Below are positions 53,950 to 63,344 of a DNA stretch of 64,000 bases, piece after piece. Where the stretch lies: the NCBI GenBank assembly GCA_902506225.1, contig LR733345.1, positions 682,001 to 746,000 on the forward strand. The letters are read 5' to 3'. Below the pieces are notes generated by a model. That model was not told the DNA's origin. It did not search any database and was given only the letters and a program-made list of their open reading frames with translations. The DNA is from Faucicola sp902506225 (lineage in GTDB: Bacteria > Pseudomonadota > Gammaproteobacteria > Pseudomonadales > Moraxellaceae). How positions within the stretch are numbered: the first letter of the stretch is position 1; the number at the start of each line of letters is the position of its first letter. The position numbers and the translations under genes are program-made.

Positions 53950-54864
53950 ATGATTCGACGTCCGATTGAGCCGCTAAAGATGCTATTTGTGCTGCAAGGC
54001 TCGTATTTTAAACGGCTGATTGTGCCACAAGTTTTGTTGTTTATTTTCTCCTTTCTTATTTATTTTTATCAAACCCATATCGCCACCGAGCCTGTGCCGC
54101 TCAATCCTTCGGTGTTTGCGATACTTGGTATCTCACTTGCGATTTTCCACGGGTTTTGTAATAACGCAGCGTATGATCGGTTTTGGGAAGGGCGCAAGCT
54201 GTGGGGCACGCTGGTTTGGCTAAGTCGCAACATCGCCCGCCAAGTGCTGACACTGCCCAATGTCAGTATGGCGGAAAAACAAGCCTTTATCCGTCATCAA
54301 ATCGCTTTTGTCCATAGTCTACGCCAACAGCTGCGGGGTGAGGATAATACCGCAAATCTGCAGCGACTATTAACGGTTGAAGAACAGCAAGCCGTAGTTG
54401 GGCAAAACTTTATTGCGTTACGCTTGACCCAAATCATGGGGCAGATGCTCGCCAACTGGCAAACCGAGCAAAAAATCGATGTTTGGCAGTGGCAAAGCTT
54501 GGATACCACCTTGGGGGAGATTGCCCATGTCCAAGCGGGCTGTGAACGCATTAATAATACACCGATTCCGTATGCCTATTTCGTGCTGCTGCATCGCACT
54601 GTGTATCTGTATTGCTTTATGTTGCCGTTTGGACTGGGCAACACCATTGGCTGGGTAACGCCATTTGTAGTCAGTTTTGTTGGCTACACCTTTATGGCGC
54701 TCAATGAAATCGTCGATGAAATCAGCGAGCCGTTTGGTACGGGGGAAAACGAATTGCCCCTAGGGATGATGTGCGATACGATTGAAACACAGCTGGCAAT
54801 GCTCAGTCAGCAACAATTTGCCCCTGAACAAAAGCCGCCAGTACCCGCCAATGTGGTGATATAG
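53950..54864 (+). CDS. Bestrophin-like (UPF0187) membrane channel protein
   Basis: 304 residues matching bacterial bestrophin homologues. Seen: N-terminal helix followed by PLNPSVFAILGISLAIFHGF, then NNAAYDRFWEGRKLWGTLVW with the family-typical RxWEGRxxWG segment, and a late FVGYTFMALNEIVDEISEPF with GTGENELPL, the conserved cytoplasmic ring region. Four transmembrane helices are expected; homologues form pentameric ion channels (cation-selective in Klebsiella). Starts with a GAGTTAGGT leader. Terminator downstream. Confidence 0.92.
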   Translation: MIRRPIEPLKMLFVLQGSYFKRLIVPQVLLFIFSFLIYFYQTHIATEPVPLNPSVFAILGISLAIFHGFCNNAAYDRFWEGRKLWGTLVWLSRNIARQVLTLPNVSMAEKQAFIRHQIAFVHSLRQQLRGEDNTANLQRLLTVEEQQAVVGQNFIALRLTQIMGQMLANWQTEQKIDVWQWQSLDTTLGEIAHVQAGCERINNTPIPYAYFVLLHRTVYLYCFMLPFGLGNTIGWVTPFVVSFVGYTFMALNEIVDEISEPFGTGENELPLGMMCDTIETQLAMLSQQQFAPEQKPPVPANVVI

Positions 54865-54902
54865 TTGCCGCATAGATTTTGATTTTCAAGGGTAAAAAAT
54901 CA

Positions 54903-54911
54903 TGCTATATT
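54903..54911 (+). promoter_or_regulatory. Candidate extended -10 promoter for purE
   Basis: TGCTATATT forms an extended -10; the -35 side is weak. The predicted start is near 54918, directly before a terminator-type hairpin, so transcripts from here would have to pass it to reach purE. Confidence 0.3.
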
Positions 54912-54918
54912 AAGTTTT

Positions 54919-54950
54919 AACCGTGCATTTCATGCACGTTTTTTTATTTT
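54919..54950 (+). terminator. Rho-independent terminator before purE
   Basis: Stem CGTGCAT / ATGCACG (54922-54928 and 54932-54938), 3-base loop, then eight T residues. Most simply it ends the bestrophin-like transcript. Confidence 0.85.
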
Positions 54951-54984
54951 AAGTCCGTCAATTTTTTGGCAAAAGGAATTTTCC

Positions 54985-55539
54985 ATGTCAGCAAGTCAGC
55001 CAAACGCTCAAACACACCAGCTACCACCACCCATCCCATCGCCACAAGGTCAAGCCAAAGTCGGTATCATTATGGGTAGTCAATCTGACTGGGAAACCAT
55101 GCAAAACGCCGCGCAAATGTTAGCGGATTTTGGGGTGCCCTTTGAGTGTGAAGTGGTATCGGCACATCGCACCCCTGATAGATTGTTTGACTATGCCAAA
55201 ACTGCCAAAGCTCGCGGACTGTCTGTGATTATCGCAGGGGCAGGCGGCGCGGCGCATCTGCCCGGGATGTGTGCGTCTCAGACAGATTTGCCTGTGCTTG
55301 GTGTGCCTGTCAAATCCTCCATCCTAAGCGGTTGGGATAGTTTGTTATCCATCGTACAAATGCCCAAAGGGGTGGCGGTGGGTACGCTTGCCATCGGGGC
55401 AGCGGGTGCGGCAAATGCAGGGCTACTGGCAGCGCAAATTTTGGCGATTGGTGATAGCACCCTTGCGCAAAAAATCAGTGATTTTCGCGCCAAACAAACC
55501 CAAACAATTTTGGATAATCCGATACCTGGGGTGATGTGA
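54985..55539 (+). CDS. purE: N5-carboxyaminoimidazole ribonucleotide mutase PurE
   Basis: 184-residue class I PurE of purine synthesis. Seen: GIIMGSQSDWETMQNAAQML, VVSAHRTPDRLFDYA with the catalytic His, AGAGGAAHLPGMCAS, and VKSSILSGWDSLLSIVQMP. The first about 22 residues are a Gln/Pro-rich extension. Usually purK follows; here a broken HD-hydrolase gene follows after 9 bases instead. Confidence 0.97.
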   Translation: MSASQPNAQTHQLPPPIPSPQGQAKVGIIMGSQSDWETMQNAAQMLADFGVPFECEVVSAHRTPDRLFDYAKTAKARGLSVIIAGAGGAAHLPGMCASQTDLPVLGVPVKSSILSGWDSLLSIVQMPKGVAVGTLAIGAAGAANAGLLAAQILAIGDSTLAQKISDFRAKQTQTILDNPIPGVM

Positions 55540-55548
55540 TAATAAGCG

Positions 55549-55824
55549 ATGAAAACCGCATTTGCCAAGCTGTTACAAGTCTATGAAATTGATCATCAAA
55601 CTATTGCTGACTGCTGGCAAAACATAGTCACTCACTACCAGCAGCCTCACCGCCATTATCACACGCTTCACCATATTGAGGCGTTATTAGAACAGTTTGA
55701 CGGGATAAAAGATCAGCTAAAGCAACCTGAAAGCGTGCTATTGGCGATTTTTTACCATGATGTCATCTATCAAACCCAAGACAAACCAGCCATGAGCAAC
55801 GAACGCCAAAGCTTACCATTTTGA
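55549..55824 (+). pseudogene. HD-domain metal-dependent hydrolase, truncated
   Basis: 91 residues matching only the N-terminal half of a predicted HD phosphohydrolase family (COG4339 type, usually about 200 residues). Seen: HYQQPHRHYHTLHHIEALLE (first His motif) and LLAIFYHDVIYQT (HD pair), then NERQS, after which the frame turns into SLPF and stops. The remaining helices and the later metal Asp are absent, and a terminator begins four bases later, so the 3' half was deleted rather than frameshifted. Enzyme activity is unlikely. Cotranscribed with purE. Confidence 0.8.
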
Positions 55825-55827
55825 AGC

Positions 55828-55860
55828 AAGGCTTAATCAGTTGGGTTAAGCCTTTTTTTA
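55828..55860 (+). terminator. Rho-independent terminator after purE and HD fragment
   Basis: 9-bp stem AAGGCTTAA / TTAAGCCTT (55828-55836 and 55846-55854) and seven T residues. Confidence 0.9.
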
Positions 55861-55954
55861 TCACCAAACATTTATAAAACTGCCTAGTTACGGTAAAATC
55901 CGTTAATTACCTTTTTGACATTCCTTTCTTTTTTATTGTAAAAGTTGACCATCT

Positions 55955-58900
55955 ATGAGCACGCAACATCAAATCGCCCAAGCCTTAACGTCTTTAGAAA
56001 ACGCTTATAACCCAAGCGACGTCGAAAACGGCATGTACCAAGTGTGGGAAGAAAAAGGCTACTTTCAGCCAAGCTATGACAAACAACAATCGTTTTCTAT
56101 TGCCCTGCCACCGCCGAATGTCACAGGCTCACTGCACATGGGGCACGGCTTTAACAATGCCATCATGGACACGCTCACCCGCTATCACCGAATGCTGGGC
56201 GAAAATACCCTCTGGCAACCAGGCACCGACCACGCAGGGATTGCCACGCAAATGGTCGTTGAGCGTCAATTGAACGCCCAAGGCATCAAACGCCATGATT
56301 TAGGTCGTGAAAAATTCCTTGAAAAGATTTGGGAGTGGAAAGCCGAGAGTGGTGGCAATATCACCCGCCAAATTCGCCGTCTAGGTAGCTCGGTGGACTG
56401 GAGCCGTGAGCGTTTTACCATGGATGATGGCTTGTCCAATGCCGTCAAAGAAGTGTTCGTGCGTCTGTACGAAGATGGACTGATTTATCGCGGTAAACGT
56501 CTAGTCAACTGGGATACTAAGCTACAAACCGCATTATCCGACCTTGAAGTAGAAAACCATGACGAGAAAGGCTCACTTTGGCATTTTCGCTATTATTTGA
56601 CCGATAAAAATGCCAAAACCCAAGACGGTAAAAATTACCTTGTCGTTGCCACCACACGTCCAGAGACCTTGTTGGGTGATACTGCCGTTGCCGTGAACCC
56701 CGAAGACGCACGCTATCAGCATCTTATCGGACAAACCGTGACACTACCGATTACCGGTCGCATTGTGCCGATTGTGGGCGACGACAAGGCAGTGGACATG
56801 GAGTTTGGCACCGGCTGTGTCAAAATCACCCCTGCCCATGACTTTAATGACTACGAAACAGGCAAACGCCACAATTTGCCGATGATTAATATCTTTGATA
56901 ATTCAGCGAATATCCTGCCAGAGATGCAGATTTTTACGGATTTACAAACCAAAGAACCACAGCTTGAGACCACGCCTAGCGAGTATGCAGGGCTTGAGCG
57001 GTTTGCCGCGCGTAAAAAAATGGTTGAGCAAAGCGAGGCTGAAGGCTGGCTTGAAGAAATCAAACCACATGATTTAAAAGTGCCCAAAGGCGACCGCAGT
57101 AACACCATCGTTGAGCCGTGGCTCACTGACCAATGGTATGTATCCATCGAAAAACTGGCACAACCTGCCATCGAGGCGGTGGAAGATGGGCGCACCGAGT
57201 TTGTGCCTGCTCAGTACAAAAATATGTATATGGCGTGGATGCGCGATATTCAAGACTGGTGTATCAGCCGTCAGCTTTGGTGGGGACACCGTATTCCTGC
57301 GTGGTACGATGACGAGGGCAATATCTATGTCGCCCGTTCTGTGTATAGTGCTTACGACCAAGCAGTTCAGCATAAAATGCAGGAAATACAATCTGATGAT
57401 AGCCAGCAAGAATTATACAAATCGTTATCAGCAATTCATGAAAAATATAAAAACTTAAATAATCAAAAAATCGCAGATTGGTTGGAATTTGCGACACTCA
57501 CTGAAGATATTAATAAACTAGGTATTCATTTACGTCAAGAAGATGATGTATTAGATACTTGGTTTAGCTCGGCATTGTGGACGTTTAGCACCCTTGATTG
57601 GACAGGCGAGCTAAACTTTGACGACTACAGCCAAGCACTCAAAACCTTCCACCCAACCAGCGTATTGGTCACAGGTTTTGACATCATTTTCTTCTGGGTT
57701 GCCCGTATGATGATGATGACCATGTACTTCATCAAAGACAAAGACGGCAACCCGCAAGTGCCGTTTAAGACGGTGTATGTGCATGGCTTGGTGCGTGATG
57801 GACAAGGGCAAAAAATGTCCAAATCCAAAGGCAACGTACTTGACCCGATTGACCTGATTGATGGCATTGATTTAGAAACCCTAGTCGCCAAACGCACCAC
57901 AGGTCTTATGAACCCCAAAGACGCGCAAAAAATCGAAAAAGCCACGCGCAAAGAATTTGCCGACGGTATCCCTGCGTTTGGTACGGACGCGCTGCGCTTT
58001 ACTTTTACATCGCTTGCCAGTACGGGACGTGATATCAATTTTGACCTCAAGCGCATTGAAGGCAACCGCAATTTTTGTAACAAGATTTGGAACGCCACCC
58101 GTTTTGTGCTGATGAACTGTGTCGATAAGGAAGGCAATGCGCTAAACATCGACAAAACCGCCAACACCGCACTGTGGGAATTGCCAGAGCAGTGGATTAT
58201 GAGCCGTCTAAACTCCACGGTGAAAGCCATCCATGAGCACATGAGCCAGTACCGTTTTGACTTGGTGAGCCAAGATATCTATGAGTTTATCTGGAATGAA
58301 TACTGCGACTGGTATGTCGAGCTTGCCAAATCGAGCCTAAACGATGAATCGGTAAGTGCTGAGCGTAAAGCCCAAATCCGCTATGTGCTGCTCAACTGCC
58401 TTGAAGTCGCCATGCGCTTTACCCATCCGATTATGCCGTATATCACCGAGAGCATTTGGCAGACCATTGCCCCTATCATCGATAAAAAAGCGACTGACAG
58501 TATCATGACTGCCGCCTTCCCAATAGCGGATGACAGCCTAATCAGCCTACAGACCGAGCATGATATGACGTGGCTACAAGCGCTGATTGGGGCGATTCGT
58601 AACATTCGCGGTGAGATGAAGCTTGGCAATGCGGTGCGTCTGCCTGTGCTACTTGACAATATCAGCGATGAGGAAACCGCGCGCCTAAGCCGTATTGAAA
58701 ATCAGTTTAAATCGCTTGCCAAAGTCGATACGCTGACTATTGTGAATGCGGGTGACGGCGCTGATAAAGAGTTACCGTTGTCATCATCAAGTATGGTCGG
58801 GCAGTTAAAAGTGCTAGTGCCAATGAAAGGCTTGATTGACCCAACGGCGGAGCTTAATCGCCTTGCCAAAGCGCAAGAAAAACTTACCAAACAAGCTGAA

Positions 58901-59044
58901 AGTCTGCGTAGCAAGCTGTCCAATGAATCATTTGTGAGCAAAGCGCCTGCCAATGTGGTGGAAAGCGAGAAAGCGAAACTTGCTGAGATGGATACGCAAT
59001 TGGCGGAAATGCATAAGCAAATTGAGCAGTTAAAAAATCTGTAA
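55955..59044 (+). CDS. valS: Valyl-tRNA synthetase
   Basis: 1029-residue class I synthetase. Seen: PPPNVTGSLHMGHGF (HIGH), GTDHAGIATQMVVERQL, the CP1 editing domain (about 200-400), DVLDTWFSSALWTFSTLDW, the KMSKSKG loop (about residue 618), the anticodon-binding helices and a C-terminal coiled-coil arm (LAKAQEKLTKQAESLRSKLS). E. coli ValS has 951 residues. Much of the extra length lies at 57337-57530, a visibly AT-rich stretch of about 65 codons between NIYVAR and LRQEDDVLDT, where E. coli has only about 20 residues. All catalytic motifs are intact, so the enzyme should work. Confidence 0.97.
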   Translation: MSTQHQIAQALTSLENAYNPSDVENGMYQVWEEKGYFQPSYDKQQSFSIALPPPNVTGSLHMGHGFNNAIMDTLTRYHRMLGENTLWQPGTDHAGIATQMVVERQLNAQGIKRHDLGREKFLEKIWEWKAESGGNITRQIRRLGSSVDWSRERFTMDDGLSNAVKEVFVRLYEDGLIYRGKRLVNWDTKLQTALSDLEVENHDEKGSLWHFRYYLTDKNAKTQDGKNYLVVATTRPETLLGDTAVAVNPEDARYQHLIGQTVTLPITGRIVPIVGDDKAVDMEFGTGCVKITPAHDFNDYETGKRHNLPMINIFDNSANILPEMQIFTDLQTKEPQLETTPSEYAGLERFAARKKMVEQSEAEGWLEEIKPHDLKVPKGDRSNTIVEPWLTDQWYVSIEKLAQPAIEAVEDGRTEFVPAQYKNMYMAWMRDIQDWCISRQLWWGHRIPAWYDDEGNIYVARSVYSAYDQAVQHKMQEIQSDDSQQELYKSLSAIHEKYKNLNNQKIADWLEFATLTEDINKLGIHLRQEDDVLDTWFSSALWTFSTLDWTGELNFDDYSQALKTFHPTSVLVTGFDIIFFWVARMMMMTMYFIKDKDGNPQVPFKTVYVHGLVRDGQGQKMSKSKGNVLDPIDLIDGIDLETLVAKRTTGLMNPKDAQKIEKATRKEFADGIPAFGTDALRFTFTSLASTGRDINFDLKRIEGNRNFCNKIWNATRFVLMNCVDKEGNALNIDKTANTALWELPEQWIMSRLNSTVKAIHEHMSQYRFDLVSQDIYEFIWNEYCDWYVELAKSSLNDESVSAERKAQIRYVLLNCLEVAMRFTHPIMPYITESIWQTIAPIIDKKATDSIMTAAFPIADDSLISLQTEHDMTWLQALIGAIRNIRGEMKLGNAVRLPVLLDNISDEETARLSRIENQFKSLAKVDTLTIVNAGDGADKELPLSSSSMVGQLKVLVPMKGLIDPTAELNRLAKAQEKLTKQAESLRSKLSNESFVSKAPANVVESEKAKLAEMDTQLAEMHKQIEQLKNL

Positions 59045-59290
59045 TTGAATTTTCAATACTTGCTTATGCAGTAATGGTTACAGTTTCTTATAACTTGAAA
59101 TTTTATAAATTTATTTGGGTTTAAAAAATAAACATTTATTGGATTTAATGTTAAATTTTATCTGATTTAAATATTAAGTTAATGAAAAATGTGTAAGATA
59201 CATTTAGATAATGTGAATTCTTAGATATACTAGGCATAGTATCTAAGTTTTTTGCTACTTATTTCAAATTAATCTTGGGGATAGTTGTGA

Positions 59291-60160
59291 ATGAGAACAG
59301 ATGTTTTTGATAATGCGATTTTCGAATTAATTAACCAGAGCGCTATATCTTTAGAAAAGATATTAGATAGTGATTTATTATTTTTTCATGGTGGTATTTA
59401 TCCGCATTATCTAAATTATTTTAGAGATTTTGTTGCAGAACTAGCACAAAAAAATGAGAATAAAAAGAACACGCTTACCATTGTATTGCGTACTCCTGGC
59501 GGATCTGCTGAAACTGCTGAGAGATTCGTAAATATTCTTAGATATCATTATGAAAAAATAAATTTTATTGTTCCAGATTATGCTTTCTCTGCAGGTACTA
59601 TTCTATGTATGTCTGGTGACAAAATATATATGGATTATAGTTCAACATTAGGACCAATTGACCCACAAGTTCCAGTTCCAGGTAGTAATGACTATGTTCC
59701 TGCTCTTGGATATATTGATAAAGTCAAAGAAATTACTGAAAAGGGCAATCTTGCTCCAGCTGATGTAGTGCTTTTAAAAAGTATCGATTTAGGTAAATTA
59801 GCTTTATTTGAACAAGCAAGAGATTTATCAGTTCTTTTGCTAAAAGATTGGTTGGTAAAGTATAAATTTGCTAACTGGACTGAGCATAGAACCACAAATC
59901 CAGGTAATCCTGTAACACTTGATGATAAGAAGGCTAGAGCTGAGCAAATAGCATTAGATTTAGCTAATCATAATAAATGGAAATCTCATGGTAGAAGTCT
60001 AGATTTACAAAAATTACAAGAGTTACGTATTGAAATTGAAGATTATTCAAGGGATAATCAGTTATCCAAGCCACTTAAACAGTATAACGATGCACTTGTT
60101 GGTTATGTTGATAGGTTAAATATTCCTTTCTTCATGCACAATCGTTTAATTGCTGTTTAA
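59291..60160 (+). CDS. Clp/SDH-type serine protease-like protein (SDH_sah family)
   Basis: 289 residues with a Clp/crotonase fold of the serine dehydrogenase proteinase (SppA-related) type. Seen: TIVLRTPGGSAETAERFVNI (substrate-binding Gly-Gly loop), the nucleophile Ser100 in DYAFSAGTILCMSGD, and MDYSSTLGPIDPQ. No signal peptide or transmembrane helix, so it is probably cytoplasmic. Strongly AT-rich compared with valS and polA on either side. A 75-residue protein gene follows 17 bases later with a good ribosome site, making a two-gene unit. Function and substrate unknown; acquired origin is inferred from composition. Confidence 0.8.
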   Translation: MRTDVFDNAIFELINQSAISLEKILDSDLLFFHGGIYPHYLNYFRDFVAELAQKNENKKNTLTIVLRTPGGSAETAERFVNILRYHYEKINFIVPDYAFSAGTILCMSGDKIYMDYSSTLGPIDPQVPVPGSNDYVPALGYIDKVKEITEKGNLAPADVVLLKSIDLGKLALFEQARDLSVLLLKDWLVKYKFANWTEHRTTNPGNPVTLDDKKARAEQIALDLANHNKWKSHGRSLDLQKLQELRIEIEDYSRDNQLSKPLKQYNDALVGYVDRLNIPFFMHNRLIAV

Positions 60161-60177
60161 ATATAGGAGCAATTATC

Positions 60178-60405
60178 ATGCAATTACATGAAAAAGTATC
60201 AAATTTAATGATGAACTATGAAAATTTTGATGTAAATTTAAAAGGTTCTTTGAGAAACGCCGAAAGATTGGCTATTGAGTATTCAGATGTATTACCTGAA
60301 TCTTATAATGTAACTGGTGAACAACTTGCAGGAATGGCACATTTTTTTAATTCACATTCAAATTCAGGCATTGTAAATAATTTGAAATTTGGTACGGAAT
60401 TATAA
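60178..60405 (+). CDS. Small hypothetical protein, partner of Clp-like protease
   Basis: 75 residues, not recognised. Mixed charge, predicted helical (EKVSNLMMNYENFDVNLKGS, LRNAERLAIEYSDVLPES), no membrane segment or Cys. The ATG has an excellent ATAGGAGCAATTATC ribosome site, which, with the tight spacing and equal AT-richness, argues it is a true gene coupled to the protease-like gene. It may be a substrate, adaptor or inhibitor of that protein (speculation). Confidence 0.65.
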   Translation: MQLHEKVSNLMMNYENFDVNLKGSLRNAERLAIEYSDVLPESYNVTGEQLAGMAHFFNSHSNSGIVNNLKFGTEL

Positions 60406-60453
60406 CGGTACTATATTATCATAAAGTTGGTTCTATTTTCTTTTAAATTGAAC

Positions 60454-60487
60454 TCAAAACCCACAAGATCTGTGGGTTTTCTTTTAA
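60454..60487 (+). terminator. Bidirectional terminator, small gene / polA
   Basis: Perfect 10-bp stem AAAACCCACA / TGTGGGTTTT (60456-60480) with 5-base loop and T-rich tail; between convergent genes. Confidence 0.9.
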
Positions 60488-60497
60488 GGTTAAACAA

Positions 60498-63344
60498 TTA
60501 ATGCGCCTCATCCCAGTTATCACCGATGCCCACTTCAACCACCAGCGGCACGGCAAAATCCACATCCCAGCCTTTGTCTTTGGCTGTCTTAGATAGCACT
60601 TCTTGCATGGCATTTTTTATCAACTCGGCAATCGCCTCGGCTTTATCCTCATCCGCTTCAAACACCAATTCATCATGCACTTGCAAGAGCATTTTAGCGT
60701 TTTCTTTTGGCAATACATCATTGACTGCAATCATGGCAAGCTTGATGATATCGGCAGCACTACCCTGTAGTGGCGCATTAATCGCCGCGCGTTCTGCCGC
60801 TTGGCGCACACCGCGGTTGGGGTGCTGCATATCGGGGGTGAATAGCTTACGCCCCAAAATCGTGGTGATATAGCCTTGATTTTGGGCAGCCGTGCGGGTG
60901 GCTTGCATATAGGCACGTACCGTAGGGTAGCGGGCGAAGTACAGCTTGATATAGTCTTGCGCTTGCTGGCGAGTGAAGCCCAACTGCTTGGCAAGCCCAA
61001 ACTCACTCATGCCATAGAGTAGCCCAAAGTTGACTGCTTTGGCTTGGCGGCGTTCTTCGCTCGTCACATCATCAAACGCCTTGCCCAAAATCTCAGCGGC
61101 GGTGGCGCGGTGGATATCATGCCCTTCTTGAAACGCGCAGATGAGCACAGGGTCATTGGCAAAGTGTGCCATCAGCCGAAGCTCAATTTGCGAATAGTCG
61201 GCTGATAGCACTTTGCGACCTTTGGGGGCAATAAACGCGCCACGAATCAACCGCCCAGTATCGGTACGAATCGGGATGTTTTGCAAATTCGGCTCAGTCG
61301 ATGACAACCGTCCTGTGGTCGTCAACGCTTGATGATAACTGGTATGCACACGGTCGTTGCTGTCCGCCACATTTGCCAACGCGTCTGTGTAGGTGCTTTT
61401 AAGCTTGGACAGACTGCGATGTTCAAGCACGGTTTCAATTAGCGGATGGTCGATGGTGGCAAGCACCGCTTCACTGGTGGAGTATTGCCCTGTTTTAGTT
61501 TTTTTAGCGCCTGTAATGCCTAAGCGGTCAAACAGCACTTCACCCAACTGCTTTGGACTGGCAAGGTTAAAGGTTTCGCCCGCTTGCGCAAAGGCGACTG
61601 TTTCAAGTGCTTGGATTTTTTCATCAAAGCGCGCGGATAGTTCCCCCAAAAACGCTTTATTGAGCAAAATCCCGTCATGCTCCATTTGGCACAGGATTTG
61701 GGCAACAGGGATTTCTAGTTCATGCAGCAGTTTGGCGTTGTTCGGTTCGGCTCTGAGTTTTTCGCTAAACAGTTCAAATAGCTGATAGGTGATATCGGCG
61801 TCTTCACAAGCGTAGTCACTTGCCACGGTTAAAGGGACTTTGTCAAAGGTGATTTGCTTGGCGCCTTTGCCTGCCACATCTTCAAAAGTGATGGTCTGGG
61901 TGTGTAGATAGTGGCGTGCCAAGTCGTCCATACCATGGCGGGTAGCAACGGCGTTAATCACATAGCTGGCAAGCATGGTATCCATTGCCCAATTGCTTGG
62001 CTCGTTGATTAAGTTGATATCGTAATTTGCCAAAATATGCGCGTCGTATTTTAAGTGCTGACCGATTTTGCCGATTTGTGGATTTTGCAAAATCGGTTTT
62101 AACTGCGCTAAAACATCGTCGCGGGCAAGTTGTTCAATCCGATTGCCCATCTCATCAACGTGGGCAACAGGTACATAATAGGCTTCATGCGATTGCAGCG
62201 CGAACGACAATCCGACCAGCTCGGCATGTTGCCAATTCACATCGGTGGTTTCGGTATCAATGACAAAATGCTTTGATGTGCCAAGGCGCTGGATTAACGT
62301 ATCAAAATCGGCTTGGCTGGTGACAGTGTGCCACTGCTTGTTGGCCGTATTTTTGCTATCTTGGCTAGTCTTAATCGTTTCCACCACAGCATTTTGAGCA
62401 GACTCAGCGGCTTTAAAATTGCCGTTATTGGACGGGTGAAACGGATGATTGAGCGACGCTATTTCACTTTTAAACTCCAGTTCGGTAAAAATTGCGCGTT
62501 TTTCTGCTATGTTAAAACTTGGGTCAGTCGGTAGTCGCAACGTCTCCCAGTCAGGCACGATATCAAGGTCGGTGATAATGGTCGCCAAGCGTTTATCCAG
62601 CGCAATGCTGTCGGTGCTTTGCAAAAAGGTTTGTTGTTGCTTGCCTTTTAACTGGTCGACATTGGCAAGGATATTGTCAATGCTGTCGTATTGCTCAAGC
62701 AGTTTTTGCGCGGTTTTTGCGCCGATGCCTGCGACACCTTTGATACCATCCGACGCGTCGCCCATGAGGGTGAGATAGTCGATGATTTGACGGGGCTCGA
62801 CGCCAAATTTTTCTTTCACCCCTGCGATGTCATAGCGTTTGTCATCAAAGCTGTTTTCCACGATGACGCAGGGATTGACCAATTGGCACATGTCTTTGTC
62901 GCCTGTGGAGATGATGACATGATGACCTTCTAAGCAAGCACGGTGGGCGAGTGTGCCGATGATGTCGTCAGCTTCTACGCCTTCAATGGCGAGGAGCGGT
63001 ATGCCCATCGCTTGTATCATTTTGTGAATGTAAGGGATTTGCTCGGCAAGTTCGGCGGGCATTTCTGGGCGGTCGCCTTTATAAATGGGGGAAAGCTTGT
63101 GGCGAAAGGTGGGCGCTTTGGTATCAAACGCCACCGCCATGTGCGTCGGGCGGTATTTTTCCATCAGTTTTTTGAGGGCGTTGAGCGTGCCGCGGATGGA
63201 GTTGGTGTGCAAGCCTTGGGTGGTTTGCATGGTGACAGGCAAGGCGTGAAAATTGCGGAACATATAATACGAGCCGTCCACCAAGATAAACGGCGGCTTG
63301 TCGGTGTTGATGTGATCGGTATCAAGTAAGGCAGTTGCAGTCAT
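60498..63344 (-). CDS. polA: DNA polymerase I
   Basis: 948 residues with three activities. The N-terminal 5' nuclease (about 1-300) has ILVDGSYYMFRNFHAL and EADDIIGTLA; the proofreading exonuclease has its Asp and Glu in FVIDTETTDVNWQHAELVGL plus later DTMLASYVI and YACEDADITY, so it looks active; the polymerase has motif A LSADYSQIELRLMAHFA, motif B RRQAKAVNFGLLYGMSEFG and motif C LLQVHDELVFEAD. ATG 63344. A fair TTGACA promoter lies upstream. Confidence 0.98.
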   Translation of the reverse strand: MTATALLDTDHINTDKPPFILVDGSYYMFRNFHALPVTMQTTQGLHTNSIRGTLNALKKLMEKYRPTHMAVAFDTKAPTFRHKLSPIYKGDRPEMPAELAEQIPYIHKMIQAMGIPLLAIEGVEADDIIGTLAHRACLEGHHVIISTGDKDMCQLVNPCVIVENSFDDKRYDIAGVKEKFGVEPRQIIDYLTLMGDASDGIKGVAGIGAKTAQKLLEQYDSIDNILANVDQLKGKQQQTFLQSTDSIALDKRLATIITDLDIVPDWETLRLPTDPSFNIAEKRAIFTELEFKSEIASLNHPFHPSNNGNFKAAESAQNAVVETIKTSQDSKNTANKQWHTVTSQADFDTLIQRLGTSKHFVIDTETTDVNWQHAELVGLSFALQSHEAYYVPVAHVDEMGNRIEQLARDDVLAQLKPILQNPQIGKIGQHLKYDAHILANYDINLINEPSNWAMDTMLASYVINAVATRHGMDDLARHYLHTQTITFEDVAGKGAKQITFDKVPLTVASDYACEDADITYQLFELFSEKLRAEPNNAKLLHELEIPVAQILCQMEHDGILLNKAFLGELSARFDEKIQALETVAFAQAGETFNLASPKQLGEVLFDRLGITGAKKTKTGQYSTSEAVLATIDHPLIETVLEHRSLSKLKSTYTDALANVADSNDRVHTSYHQALTTTGRLSSTEPNLQNIPIRTDTGRLIRGAFIAPKGRKVLSADYSQIELRLMAHFANDPVLICAFQEGHDIHRATAAEILGKAFDDVTSEERRQAKAVNFGLLYGMSEFGLAKQLGFTRQQAQDYIKLYFARYPTVRAYMQATRTAAQNQGYITTILGRKLFTPDMQHPNRGVRQAAERAAINAPLQGSAADIIKLAMIAVNDVLPKENAKMLLQVHDELVFEADEDKAEAIAELIKNAMQEVLSKTAKDKGWDVDFAVPLVVEVGIGDNWDEAH

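Noticed and set aside
57625..58242. 205-codon minus-strand frame inside valS
   Set aside because: Antisense to the conserved KMSKS region; no ribosome site.
62943..63329. 128-codon plus-strand frame inside polA
   Set aside because: Antisense to the conserved 5' nuclease domain.
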